The position numbers were made by a program, and so were the translations under genes. Below, piece by piece: positions 25,473 to 33,967 of a stretch of 64,000 nucleotides of DNA. The DNA lies in the NCBI GenBank assembly GCA_934717855.1, contig CAKUZI010000002.1:124001-188000 (forward strand). The letters are read 5' to 3'. Below the pieces are notes generated by a model. It was given only the letters and a program-made list of their open reading frames with translations. It made no database searches and had not been told where the DNA came from. This DNA is from an uncultured Candidatus Melainabacteria bacterium (GTDB lineage Bacteria > Cyanobacteriota > Vampirovibrionia > Gastranaerophilales > Gastranaerophilaceae). How positions within the stretch are numbered: the first letter of the stretch is position 1; the number at the start of each line of letters is the position of its first letter.

Positions 25473-27287
25473 ATGGAAAAGAATGAACAAACATTGAGTA
25501 TTTTAAGACACTCAACATCTCACGTTATGGCACAAGCTGTTCAAAAGTTGTTTCCGTCTGCAAAGTTAGCAATCGGTCCAGCTGTAGAGAACGGTTTTTA
25601 TTACGACTTTGATTTAACCGATGGACACGCTTTTACGCAAGAAGATTTGGTTAAAATTGAAGAAGAAATGAAAAATATTGTTAAACAAAATCTTTCATTC
25701 GAAAAATACATAATCCCTGACGTTGACAAACAAATCGCCGAATTTAAAGCAGAAGGCGAAATTTACAAAGCAGAACTTTTGGAAGAACACAGAAACGATA
25801 ATCCGACATTGTACTTAACGAAAGACAAAGACGGAAACGTACTGTTTAACGATCTTTGCGCAGGTCCACACCTTCCAAACACGTCATATATCAAAGCAAA
25901 CGCATTTAAGCTTCTTAAAGTTGCAGGTGCATACTGGAGAGGAAATGCGAAAAACAAAATGCTTCAAAGAATTTATGCAACAGCATTTTGGTCAAAAGAA
26001 GACTTAGCTGATTACTTGCACTTCATTGAAGAAGCTGAAAAACGTGACCACAGAAAACTTGGTGCAAAACTTGACTTATTCTCAACAAGAGATGAATTGG
26101 GCGGTGGACTTGTTTTATGGCACCCTAACTTAGCTGTAGTCAGAGAAGAAATCGAAAACTATTGGAGAACAGAACACAGAAAACGTGGTTACGTAATCGT
26201 TAACACTCCTCACATCGCAAAATCAAAATTGTGGGAAATTTCAGGTCACTACGACCACTATCGTGAAAACATGTTCTTTATCCAAAAAGATAGCGACCAA
26301 GAAAATGAAGATCAATTTATTTTGAAACCTATGAACTGTCCGTTCCACATTTTGATTTATCAAGCAAACAGACACTCTTACCGTTCATTACCATTGAGAA
26401 TGGCTGAATTGGGTACAGTTTACAGAAAAGAAAAATCAGGTGCATTGTCAGGTTTGACTCGTGTTCAAGGTTTCACACAAGACGATGCTCACGTATTCTG
26501 TACTCCGGAACAATTAGTTGACGAAATCAACGAAATTATTGACTTTGTAGCTGATACGATGAAAATCTTTAATATGTCTTTTGAAGTTGAACTTTCAACA
26601 AGACCGGAAAGCTACGTTGGCGAAATCGAAAGTTGGAACAGAGCTGAAGCCGGCTTGAAAGAAGCAATGGACAAACGTGGAATGAAATACGACATTAACG
26701 AAGGTGACGGTGCATTCTACGGTCCAAAAATCGACTTCAAGGTAAAAGACGCAATCGGCAGAACTTGGCAGTGTGCAACAATTCAACTTGACTTCAACTT
26801 GCCTGAAAGATTTGATATCAAATATCAAGACAAAGACGGTCAAATGAAAACTCCTGTAATGCTTCACCGTGTAATATTCGGTTCAATGGAACGTTTCCAT
26901 GGAATCTTAATTGAACACTATGCAGGAGCATTCCCTACATGGCTTGCTCCAACACAAGTTGCAATTGTTCCAATCAGCAACGAAAAACATATCGACTTTG
27001 CTGAAAAAGTTTACAAGCAAATGCGTAATGCAGGCATCAGAGTAACTCTTGATGACAGATCTGAAAGTATGAACTACAAAATCAGAGAAAGCTTACAAGA
27101 TAAGAAAATCCCTTACGTTTGTGTAATCGGGGATAAAGAAATCGAAGCAAACTCAGTTGCCGTTCGTGCTCGCGGAATTGGTCAAGTTGGAACAATGAGT
27201 GTAGATGAATTCATCGGAAAAATTGAAGATGAAATCAAATCAAGAAGTTCTGAGTCTTTTGCAAAAACATTAGCTAAAAAAGCATAA
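25473..27287 (+). CDS. thrS: Threonyl-tRNA synthetase without TGS domain
   Basis: A class II synthetase of 604 residues. The editing domain keeps HSTSH near the start and LCAGPHLP (the Cys/His proofreading site). The catalytic core has motif 2 around RMAELGTVYRKEKSGALSGL, zinc ligands in PMNCPFH, DDAHVFC and MLHRVIFGS, and motif 3 in GSMERFHGIL. The N-terminal TGS domain of longer enzymes (about 60 residues) is absent: the protein begins straight at the editing domain. The ATG at 25473 is preferred; an in-frame ATG at 25419 would add 18 basic residues without TGS similarity. Confidence 0.95.
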   Translation: MEKNEQTLSILRHSTSHVMAQAVQKLFPSAKLAIGPAVENGFYYDFDLTDGHAFTQEDLVKIEEEMKNIVKQNLSFEKYIIPDVDKQIAEFKAEGEIYKAELLEEHRNDNPTLYLTKDKDGNVLFNDLCAGPHLPNTSYIKANAFKLLKVAGAYWRGNAKNKMLQRIYATAFWSKEDLADYLHFIEEAEKRDHRKLGAKLDLFSTRDELGGGLVLWHPNLAVVREEIENYWRTEHRKRGYVIVNTPHIAKSKLWEISGHYDHYRENMFFIQKDSDQENEDQFILKPMNCPFHILIYQANRHSYRSLPLRMAELGTVYRKEKSGALSGLTRVQGFTQDDAHVFCTPEQLVDEINEIIDFVADTMKIFNMSFEVELSTRPESYVGEIESWNRAEAGLKEAMDKRGMKYDINEGDGAFYGPKIDFKVKDAIGRTWQCATIQLDFNLPERFDIKYQDKDGQMKTPVMLHRVIFGSMERFHGILIEHYAGAFPTWLAPTQVAIVPISNEKHIDFAEKVYKQMRNAGIRVTLDDRSESMNYKIRESLQDKKIPYVCVIGDKEIEANSVAVRARGIGQVGTMSVDEFIGKIEDEIKSRSSESFAKTLAKKA

Positions 27288-27305
27288 GACGATATTTCTT
27301 ATAAC

Positions 27306-27336
27306 AAAAAGACGAGCCGAAAAGCTCGTCTTTTTT
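27306..27336 (+). terminator. thrS terminator
   Basis: AAAAAGACGAGC pairs with GCTCGTCTTTTT around CGAAAA, 18 bp after the stop codon. Confidence 0.9.
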
Positions 27337-27429
27337 ATTGCTGAAAAATTTTTAAACATAAATTATATAGTTGACAACTAACTAAAAATAAGAAATAATA
27401 AAAATATAAGAAGTAGTAAAGGAGCTAAA

Positions 27430-28238
27430 ATGTTTAATAATAAGCCAACTATTGCCCCCCCCCCGAAAGACTTTACTTTTTAGGGAATATAAATCATGAT
27501 AGAGACATGATACATCTCGCTAAAAGCAAAGGATTTACGTTAGCAGAAATACTTATCACTTTCGGCATTATTGGAGTTGTTGTTAGTTTAACTATCCCCA
27601 CACTCATCCAAAATTACAAAAAACAACAAGCTGCAATTCAATTAAAAGCGACATATTCTATACTTGCGCAGGCTTTTGAAATGGCAAAAACAGATTATGG
27701 CGATGTTTCTAATTGGGGATTAAGCTCTATGCGAACAATTTCAATACCTGAAAAAGAACGTGTTATTGATTTTGTTGAAACATATTTTCTTCCTTATATA
27801 AAACCAACAAAAAATTTTGGTTATACAAGTTTTAAAAATATTGGTTACGGCTCTATTTATAACCTTGATAAAACAATTGCAACTAACGGATTTTTTACTA
27901 AAAATCTATATGTTATTGCGTTACCCAACAGAGCAATTGCCGGTTTTGGACAAGACGGTTACTGCATTGATCTTCCTGGGGAAAAACATTGCACAGGGAA
28001 GTTTCAATTTACAGATTTATATGTAATAACAGATATTAATGGGTACAAACCTCCTAATACACTAGGGAAAGATGTATTTGTTATGACAATGAGTACTAAC
28101 AGTAATTCTTTTAAATTTTATGGTTGGGGTGCTTCTCGGGAAAGGCTTTTAGAAGTATGCAGTAAAGGTAACACTGAGAACAGGCAATGCGGAAGATTAG
28201 TTCAGCTTGACGGTTGGAAAATTAATTATGATTGGTAA
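27430..28238 (+). CDS. Type IV prepilin-like protein, out of frame at a poly-C tract (putatively phase-variable)
   Basis: The well-placed start is the ATG at 27430 with GGAG 5 bp upstream. It reads MFNNKPTIA and then a run of ten C. With ten C the frame stops at TAG a few codons later. With eleven (or eight) C it continues PPPERLYFLGNINHDRD and joins, without a stop, the prepilin body MIHLAKSKGFTLAEILITFG. The internal ATG at 27507 could give some product but has only a weak ribosome site. The rest is a 240-residue pilin-like domain with VITDINGYKPPNTLGKDVF. As assembled it is OFF or reduced. An assembly miscount in the homopolymer is the main alternative. Confidence 0.77.
27455..27464. repeat. 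Poly-C tract (10 nt) in prepilin leader
   Basis: Ten C start 25 bases after the A of the prepilin start codon at 27430. Length and place within the gene closely match the tract at 3098-3107, although the surrounding leader sequences are unrelated. Confidence 0.9.
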
Positions 28239-28243
28239 CAAAC

Positions 28244-28272
28244 AAAAAAGACCGCCTTATGACGGTCTTTTT
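28244..28272. terminator. Terminator after phase-variable prepilin
   Basis: AAAAAAGACCG pairs with CGGTCTTTTTT. It lies between convergent genes and can serve both. Confidence 0.87.
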
Positions 28273-28294
28273 TATTATCAAATTTTGGTTTCCT

Positions 28295-28522
28295 TTATTT
28301 AGCTTCTTCAGGTTTTTTATCTTCTGCTTTTACAAATTTATCATTTGGGTCAGCTTGTGGTGCTTCTTCAGCTTTTGGAGCTGATGGAACAAATGTATCT
28401 TGAGCCGGTGCTGATGGATTTGTAACAGGTGCTTCTGCTTTTACATCTGCTTTTGGAGCTGACACGTTTGAAATTGCTCCAGGTACTTCCGGATTGCCTA
28501 AAAAGTTAATTGCTTTAATCAT
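28295..28522 (-). CDS. Small Ala/Pro/Lys-rich hypothetical protein
   Basis: A 75-residue, low-complexity protein with repeated Ala-Pro and Lys-Ala steps, predicted disordered after the first 15 residues (MIKAINFLGNPEVPG). A strong GGAGG site precedes the ATG, and it sits between two terminators, so it is probably a real, separately expressed gene. The composition recalls linker or cell-wall-spanning segments, but no function can be assigned. Confidence 0.6.
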   Translation of the reverse strand: MIKAINFLGNPEVPGAISNVSAPKADVKAEAPVTNPSAPAQDTFVPSAPKAEEAPQADPNDKFVKAEDKKPEEAK

Positions 28523-28610
28523 TTAATTTTTTCCTCCAATTTTTCTATGTTTTTAATAAAACATCTAAACAAAAATAATTGCTTAATTTTGTTTAAATAT
28601 TACAAATGTT

Positions 28611-28640
28611 AAGAGCGAATTTTTTAAATTCGCTCTTTTG
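28611..28640 (-). terminator. Hairpin after the flavodiiron protein gene
   Basis: AAGAGCGAATTT pairs with AAATTCGCTCTT just beyond the stop of the gene at 28644. The T tail in the - direction is weak. Confidence 0.6.
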
Positions 28641-28643
28641 TTT

Positions 28644-29828
28644 CTATATTAATCCGATTGATTTATGTTTTTCAAAAATGCTTTCTGCCATTTCATCCAA
28701 TTTTTTATAATCATCTTCTTTAAGTTTTCCTTTTATTTGTAGTGGTTCAATCAAATCGAGTTTTAAAGGTGCTAGTATTTGAGCTATCAAATCAAATAAT
28801 TTTCCACCCCATCCGTAAGAACCTACAAGTGAAGCAAATTTTGCTTTTGGTCTAAGAACAGAAGCAATATAAGCAACATTTACAGAAACGGGATGCGGTC
28901 CTGCAAGAACCATTGATGTACCCATTACAATTGTTCCGGCGTCCACCAATGTCATTGCCAAATCACCCAAATCGTCTTCTACCATATCAAATTTGAATGT
29001 TTTAATTCCTTTTGCTTCTAATTTTTCACTCAAGTAATCAATCATTTCTTTTGTGCTTTCATACATTGAAACGTAAGGCAATGCAACTAGATTTTTTGGA
29101 GCATCAGAAGTCCAATCAGTATACAAATCCAAAATAAAATCCGGATTTTTGTAAACAGGACCGTGACTTGGTAAAATCATATCAACATTCATATCCTTAA
29201 TCATTTTTGTATATTTTTTGCTCATTATTCTAAATGGCATCATGATTTCTGCATAATATCTTTTTGCGCTTTTTTCTAACTCAACACTTTCCGGAGCAAA
29301 AACATCTGAAAATGTGAAATGTGCTCCTAAAAAGTCACAAGTAAAGATTACATTATCCTCTTTTACATAAGTGAACATTGTATCAGGCCAATGCACCCCA
29401 GGGGCAAAAATAAATTTTAATGTTTTATCTCCAAGAGAAACTTCTTCGCCATCAGCAATTACTCTAATTTTTTCTTCCGGAACAAAAAGCATATTTTTAA
29501 TGTTTTCTGCAACTTTAGGGTTTGTCAAAACAATTGCATTTGGATATTTCTCTAAAAGAGCCGGAATAGATCCTGAATGATCTTGTTCCCCGTGATTTGC
29601 AATAATATAATCGACTTTCCCAATTTGATTATCAGAAAGTCTCTTTAAATATTCTTTTGTTTTAGGTGGATACATTGTATCGATAATTGCAGTTTTCTCA
29701 GAACCTTTAACAAGATACGAATTATAACTTGTGCCGTGTTCAAGCGGAATAAGTTCATCAAAAATTCTTCTGTCACAGTCATTCAAACCGCAATAAAAAA
29801 TATTATTTTTAATTTCTTGAAATTTCAT
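28644..29828 (-). CDS. Flavodiiron protein (A-type flavoprotein, FprA-like)
   Basis: Reduces oxygen to water (or nitric oxide to nitrous oxide) in anaerobes. The N-terminal 250 residues are the metallo-beta-lactamase domain with the diiron motif NHGEQDHSG, HWPDTMFTY and CDFLGAH. The C-terminal 140 residues are a flavodoxin domain (VGSYGWGGK). At 394 residues it is the minimal class A type. It is the last gene of a run perR - rubredoxin - FprA, and rubredoxin is the usual electron donor. The upstream Per box suggests induction by peroxide or oxygen. Confidence 0.93.
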   Translation of the reverse strand: MKFQEIKNNIFYCGLNDCDRRIFDELIPLEHGTSYNSYLVKGSEKTAIIDTMYPPKTKEYLKRLSDNQIGKVDYIIANHGEQDHSGSIPALLEKYPNAIVLTNPKVAENIKNMLFVPEEKIRVIADGEEVSLGDKTLKFIFAPGVHWPDTMFTYVKEDNVIFTCDFLGAHFTFSDVFAPESVELEKSAKRYYAEIMMPFRIMSKKYTKMIKDMNVDMILPSHGPVYKNPDFILDLYTDWTSDAPKNLVALPYVSMYESTKEMIDYLSEKLEAKGIKTFKFDMVEDDLGDLAMTLVDAGTIVMGTSMVLAGPHPVSVNVAYIASVLRPKAKFASLVGSYGWGGKLFDLIAQILAPLKLDLIEPLQIKGKLKEDDYKKLDEMAESIFEKHKSIGLI

Positions 29829-29886
29829 TAATTTGTCTCCTTTTACAAGTCCATATCATTGAGCCAATGCGCTCAATTTTATTTTA

Positions 29887-30024
29887 TTATTGTTTATCAA
29901 ACAAGTCTTTACCAACTCCGCAAAGCGGGCAAACATAATCATCCGGCAAGTCTTCAAATTTTACTCCGTCATTTTCTTCCGGATCATAAACGTAACCACA
30001 TACTGTACAAACATATTTTTCCAT
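29887..30024 (-). CDS. Rubredoxin, short 45-residue form
   Basis: An electron carrier with one Fe bound by CTVCGY and CPLCGVGK. The ATG at 30024 follows AAAGGAC; the longer reading to 30093 adds unrelated sequence. The loop between the two Cys pairs is about 7 residues shorter than in the common 52-54-residue rubredoxins, like the short rubredoxin known from Desulfovibrio desulfuricans. It lies between perR and the flavodiiron protein and very likely supplies electrons to the latter. Confidence 0.93.
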   Translation of the reverse strand: MEKYVCTVCGYVYDPEENDGVKFEDLPDDYVCPLCGVGKDLFDKQ

Positions 30025-30140
30025 TTTTCTGTCCTTTCTTTTTTTAGTGAATAGATGAATAAGTTCGTTTCCATTAAGTTGATATTTGTTCAATTTAGAA
30101 AATTTTTGCGAACTTTACTATTGCTTAGTCACCTAATTAT

Positions 30141-30524
30141 CTAGCTACTTAGTTGCTTGCACGCATCACAAAGACCGTGCAGAGCAATATCATATCCTTT
30201 TACTTCAAAACCTGTTTCCTTTTGAGTTCTCTCGACAACATCCGGCGCAATGTCAACAGAAACATCAAAAACTTTCTTACACTTATCACAAATAAAATGA
30301 AAATGCTCATGTGTATTATGGTCAAAATGAGATGGAGCTTCCAGACCATCAATTTTTTTTATAATGCCATTTTCTGCCAAAAGATTTAAGTTTCTGTAAA
30401 GTGTTGCCATACTTATGTTGGGATTTTTTTCGTGTAATATTCCATACAAATATTCTGCAGTCGGATGAACTACATTTTCTTTAAGTGTATTTAGAATAAT
30501 TTCACGTTGTCTTGAGTAATTCAT
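30141..30524 (-). CDS. perR: Fur-family peroxide-type repressor (PerR-like)
   Basis: A 127-residue Fur-family protein. The winged helix has HPTAEYLYGILHEKNPNISM followed by ATLYRNLNLLAE; HFDHNTHEHFHFICDKCKKV carries the metal-binding His and the first CxxC; CDACK near the end is the second CxxC. The ATG at 30524 has TGGAGA upstream. A Per-box-like palindrome at 30541-30555 lies just before it, so autoregulation is likely. Downstream rubredoxin and flavodiiron genes match the oxygen-defence regulon known for PerR in anaerobic Clostridia. The last codons overlap a repeat-like stretch. Confidence 0.87.
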   Translation of the reverse strand: MNYSRQREIILNTLKENVVHPTAEYLYGILHEKNPNISMATLYRNLNLLAENGIIKKIDGLEAPSHFDHNTHEHFHFICDKCKKVFDVSVDIAPDVVERTQKETGFEVKGYDIALHGLCDACKQLSS

Positions 30525-30540
30525 AGTTTCTCCACAAAAG

Positions 30541-30555
30541 TAATAACAATTATTA
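30541..30555. promoter_or_regulatory. Per/Fur box upstream of perR
   Basis: TAATAA-CAA-TTATTA is a perfect 6-bp inverted repeat with a 3-bp centre, close to the Per-box consensus TTATAATNATTATAA. It lies 16 bp upstream of the perR start codon. Confidence 0.7.
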
Positions 30556-30596
30556 TTTTTACACAGAAAAGCCATTTGTCAAGAACTTTTGGCAAA

Positions 30597-31427
30597 TTAC
30601 ATGTCTAAAGCAAGATCTAATGTTGGAGCTTTTGCAACAATTGCACTTGATGAAATAATATCTACACCTGTTGATGCAATTGCGTTTACAGTAGAAAGAT
30701 TAACGTTTCCGCTTGCTTCAACAATAGCTTTGTGATTGATTAATTCAACAGCTTGTTTCATTACATTTACAGGCATATTATCAAGCATAATAATATCCGC
30801 TTTAACTTCAACTGCTTCTTTTACTTGTTCTATTGTATCGCATTCTACTTCAATTTTGTGAGCGTGCGAAATACTTTGTCTAAGCTTGTTAACTGCATTT
30901 GTTAAAGAGCCGGCAAGTCTGATATGGTTATCCTTAATCATCGCACAATCAGACAAATTAAATCTATGTAACGCACCACCGCCAACTTTTACAGAATATT
31001 TTTCAAATGCTCTAAAATTTGGAGTTGTTTTTCTGGTATCAACAATTTTGGCAGTATATGGAGCAATTGCGTCTTGGTATTTTCTTGTTTCTGTTGCAAT
31101 TCCGGACATCCTTTGAATATAGTTCAAAGAAACTCTTTCTCCCATAAGCAAATCTTTTGCAGGGCCTTCTAAATCAGCAATTTTATCGCCTTTTTTTATC
31201 ACATCACCATCTTTAAAATAAAATTTTATTTTAACGTCATCTGAAAGAATTTTGTAAACTGCTTTAAAAACATCACATCCGCATAGAACTCCCTCACTTC
31301 TGGTGTTCAATTCTGCTTTCAAAAAATCTTCTTCTCCAGCTAAATTTTCAGTTGTAATATCGCCATAACCAATATCTTCCATTAAGGCTGATTTGACGTG
31401 ATCTTCTACATAAAATTTACTTAACAT
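30597..31427 (-). CDS. nadC: Nicotinate-nucleotide pyrophosphorylase (carboxylating)
   Basis: Makes nicotinate mononucleotide from quinolinate and PRPP in de novo NAD synthesis. The VDTRKTTPNFRAFEKYSVKV block, GGGALHRFNLSD and the late EASGNVNLSTVN are signatures of the family. The 276 residues are normal. Its start overlaps the end of nadB by 11 bp, so the two are translationally coupled. nadA is not in the window. Confidence 0.94.
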   Translation of the reverse strand: MLSKFYVEDHVKSALMEDIGYGDITTENLAGEEDFLKAELNTRSEGVLCGCDVFKAVYKILSDDVKIKFYFKDGDVIKKGDKIADLEGPAKDLLMGERVSLNYIQRMSGIATETRKYQDAIAPYTAKIVDTRKTTPNFRAFEKYSVKVGGGALHRFNLSDCAMIKDNHIRLAGSLTNAVNKLRQSISHAHKIEVECDTIEQVKEAVEVKADIIMLDNMPVNVMKQAVELINHKAIVEASGNVNLSTVNAIASTGVDIISSSAIVAKAPTLDLALDM

Positions 31428-33033
31428 AATCAGGCACCTTATCCTCTTTTGTTATAATACTGTGAACACATTCCTCGTTAGTTTGAGGGAAATCTTTTCT
31501 ATAATGCGCTCCGCGAGACTCTTTTCTAGTTAAAGCAGACCTTGCAATTAAACTTGCAACAATTAGCATATCACGGAATTCATATTCTTCTTTACTAATA
31601 CATTTGCTTGTTCGCGGAAACTCTGATTTTAAATCATCTAACTTCTTAATTGCAGTAGTCAAAGATTGTTCATCCCTGAAAATCCCGACATAATCCCACA
31701 TGATATTTTGCAATTTCTTTTTCATGGATGGAATATCGAGTTCTTCTGTAATGCTGTCCTCTTTTGTATAATGATCTAAAATATCTTTAATTGTTTTATC
31801 AATTTGTTTTGGAGATTTTAGTTTTAATGTTTTTAAATAATCTGCAACAGAATATGCACAAACAACGCATTCTAAAAGAGAATTACTTGCTAATCTGTTA
31901 CCGCCGTGCAATCCAGTTGAAGAAACTTCTCCAATTGCGTATAATCCGTTAATAGATGTTTCTCCTCGCAAATTTGTTTTTACGCCACCCATATAGTAAT
32001 GACATGCCGGAGCTACAGGAATAAAATCTTTAGCAATATCTATACCGTTTTCTAAACATTTTTTTGAAATATTTGGAAAACGTTTTGCAAGTTTTTTGCT
32101 ATCTATACAAGTTGCATTCAAATATACATTGTCAATTTTATTTTTTTGCATTTCGTTAAAATTTGCACGAGTAACAATATCTCGAGGAGCAAGTTCTTTG
32201 CGCTCGTCATAATTTTGCATGTATTCATTTCCATCTGCGTCACAAAGTTTTGCGCCCTCACCTCTTACAGCCTCTGAAATTAAAAATCTGTTTTCACCGC
32301 AATCGATTGCTAATGCTGTCGGATGAAATTGTACAAATTCCATATCTTGCATAACTGCTCCTGCATTGTATGCAAGTGCTAATCCATCGCCGGTTGCGCC
32401 TGACGGATTTGTTGTATATTTATAGAGCTGACCTATCCCGCCTGTTGCAAGAATAATTGCAGGGGAATAAATAGTTTCATATTCTTGTGTTTCGTCATTG
32501 TATACTAAAACACCTTTACATTCATTGTTACTTACCAAAAGTTCTACTGCAGAAGTATCTTCATAAATTTCTATATTTTCATTTTCTGCAACTTTTTTGC
32601 AAAGAGCTTGTTCAATCATCTTGCCAGTTGCATCTCCGCCAGAATGTAAAATTCTTCTTACGCTATGAGCCGCTTCTTTAGTAAAACATAAATTATTGTT
32701 TTCATCTCTATCGAATTCAACCCCAAACTTTAACAAGTCTTTTACTACTGCGTCAGAATGTTCTGAAATATATTTTACTGCATTAAAATCACTTAATCCG
32801 GCTCCGGCTTTAATTGTGTCAGAAATATGAGATGCTGTAGTGTCAGCTTTATTCTCTTTCATAACCGCAACCATTCCGCCTTGTGCATATCTGGAGTTGC
32901 TTTCTCCAAGCTTAGATTTTGTAATAAGTAAAATTCCGTCAGGGAGTTCTACTTGTTGTTCTATTTTTAAAGAAGCATAAAGTCCTGCAATTCCGCTTCC
33001 TATTATAACTGTTGAATAATTTGAATATTTCAT
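31417..33033 (-). CDS. nadB: L-aspartate oxidase
   Basis: A FAD enzyme that makes iminoaspartate for quinolinate synthesis. VIIGSGIAGLYASL is the dinucleotide-binding start, SNSRYAQGGMVAV and RRILHSGGDATGK are substrate/FAD motifs, and HGGNRLASNSLLECVV is the C-terminal FAD signature. The 538 residues fit. The ATG at 33033 with AAGGT upstream is preferred over an ATG at 33060. In anaerobes fumarate is the likely electron acceptor. It is coupled to nadC. Confidence 0.94.
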   Translation of the reverse strand: MKYSNYSTVIIGSGIAGLYASLKIEQQVELPDGILLITKSKLGESNSRYAQGGMVAVMKENKADTTASHISDTIKAGAGLSDFNAVKYISEHSDAVVKDLLKFGVEFDRDENNNLCFTKEAAHSVRRILHSGGDATGKMIEQALCKKVAENENIEIYEDTSAVELLVSNNECKGVLVYNDETQEYETIYSPAIILATGGIGQLYKYTTNPSGATGDGLALAYNAGAVMQDMEFVQFHPTALAIDCGENRFLISEAVRGEGAKLCDADGNEYMQNYDERKELAPRDIVTRANFNEMQKNKIDNVYLNATCIDSKKLAKRFPNISKKCLENGIDIAKDFIPVAPACHYYMGGVKTNLRGETSINGLYAIGEVSSTGLHGGNRLASNSLLECVVCAYSVADYLKTLKLKSPKQIDKTIKDILDHYTKEDSITEELDIPSMKKKLQNIMWDYVGIFRDEQSLTTAIKKLDDLKSEFPRTSKCISKEEYEFRDMLIVASLIARSALTRKESRGAHYRKDFPQTNEECVHSIITKEDKVPDYVK

Positions 33034-33247
33034 TGTTTTTACCTTATGTATATTTATCATTTACATAATAATCCAAAATAATTTAATTTGCTACAAGTAA
33101 ATATTAAGATTTGATTAAAAGACTTTTTATAATTGAATGCAAATTATATTTACGAATTAACAGGTAATAATATTAACATTTTTTCTCAATAATAAAGGGA
33201 TTAATTAAGTTAAAAAAGCCTTTATAAGTAATATAGGAGAAAATAGT

Positions 33248-33907
33248 ATGACAATAAATATATTACTTGTAGAGGATCAAAAATTAATTCGTGTTGGATT
33301 AAAATCATTGTTTGACGAACAAGACGGACTAATAGTCGCATCTGAAGCTCAATGCGGGAAAGAAGCAATTGAGAAATTTAAAATTGTACATCCGGACGTA
33401 ATATTAATGGATATAGGTCTTCCTGATATTTCCGGAATTGAAGCTACAAAACGAATTTTAGAACTCAATAACAAAGCCAAAGTAATCATTTTGACTTCAC
33501 ATTTAGATGAACAAGATGTTTTGAATGCATTGCAAGCCGGAGCATGCGCGTATGTTTTAAAAGATGTTAGTACAGAGGTTTTAAAAATGATAATAAAAAC
33601 AATTTGTGACGGCGCAATGTGGTTAGATCCTCAAGTTGTACCAATATTAAGAGATAAAAATTGTGGAGTAGTTCCCCCCCGTCAAATGTCTCGTGCAATG
33701 TTTAAAGAACAACACGCAAACCTTACACAACGAGAATATGAAGTTTTAAAATTGGTTGTTGACGGACTTTCTAACAATGAAATCGCACAAGAATTAACTA
33801 TTTCAGAACATACCGCCAAAGCCCATGTTTGTAATATTATCCAAAAACTGGTCGTCGATGATAGAACTCAAGCTGCGGTAAAAGCCTTGAAAGAAGGGTT
33901 AGTTTAA
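33248..33907 (+). CDS. NarL/FixJ-family response regulator (orphan)
   Basis: A 219-residue regulator. The receiver domain has phospho-acceptor Asp55 in VILMDIGLPD, acidic pocket E9-D10 and Lys in VLKDVS. A LuxR-type HTH covers LTQREYEVLKLVVDGLSNNE and the following IAQELTISEHTAKAH. No histidine kinase lies nearby, so the partner is unknown. The linker contains a run of seven C within VVPPRQ, in frame here. A GGAG site precedes the ATG and a terminator follows. Confidence 0.9.
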   Translation: MTINILLVEDQKLIRVGLKSLFDEQDGLIVASEAQCGKEAIEKFKIVHPDVILMDIGLPDISGIEATKRILELNNKAKVIILTSHLDEQDVLNALQAGACAYVLKDVSTEVLKMIIKTICDGAMWLDPQVVPILRDKNCGVVPPRQMSRAMFKEQHANLTQREYEVLKLVVDGLSNNEIAQELTISEHTAKAHVCNIIQKLVVDDRTQAAVKALKEGLV

Positions 33908-33919
33908 AAATCAAACACA

Positions 33920-33945
33920 AAAAGACCTCTTAAAAAGAGGTCTTT
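33920..33945. terminator. Terminator shared by response regulator and secF
   Basis: AAAGACCTCTT pairs with AAGAGGTCTTT around a 3-4-nt loop between convergent genes. Confidence 0.85.
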
Positions 33946-33967
33946 CTACTATTATTTTACTCAAATT

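Noticed and set aside
33673..33679. Run of seven C in the response regulator linker as a phase-variation tract
   Set aside because: It is in frame here, and a seven-base run could occur by chance in a genome of this size. Shorter than the ten-base prepilin tracts.
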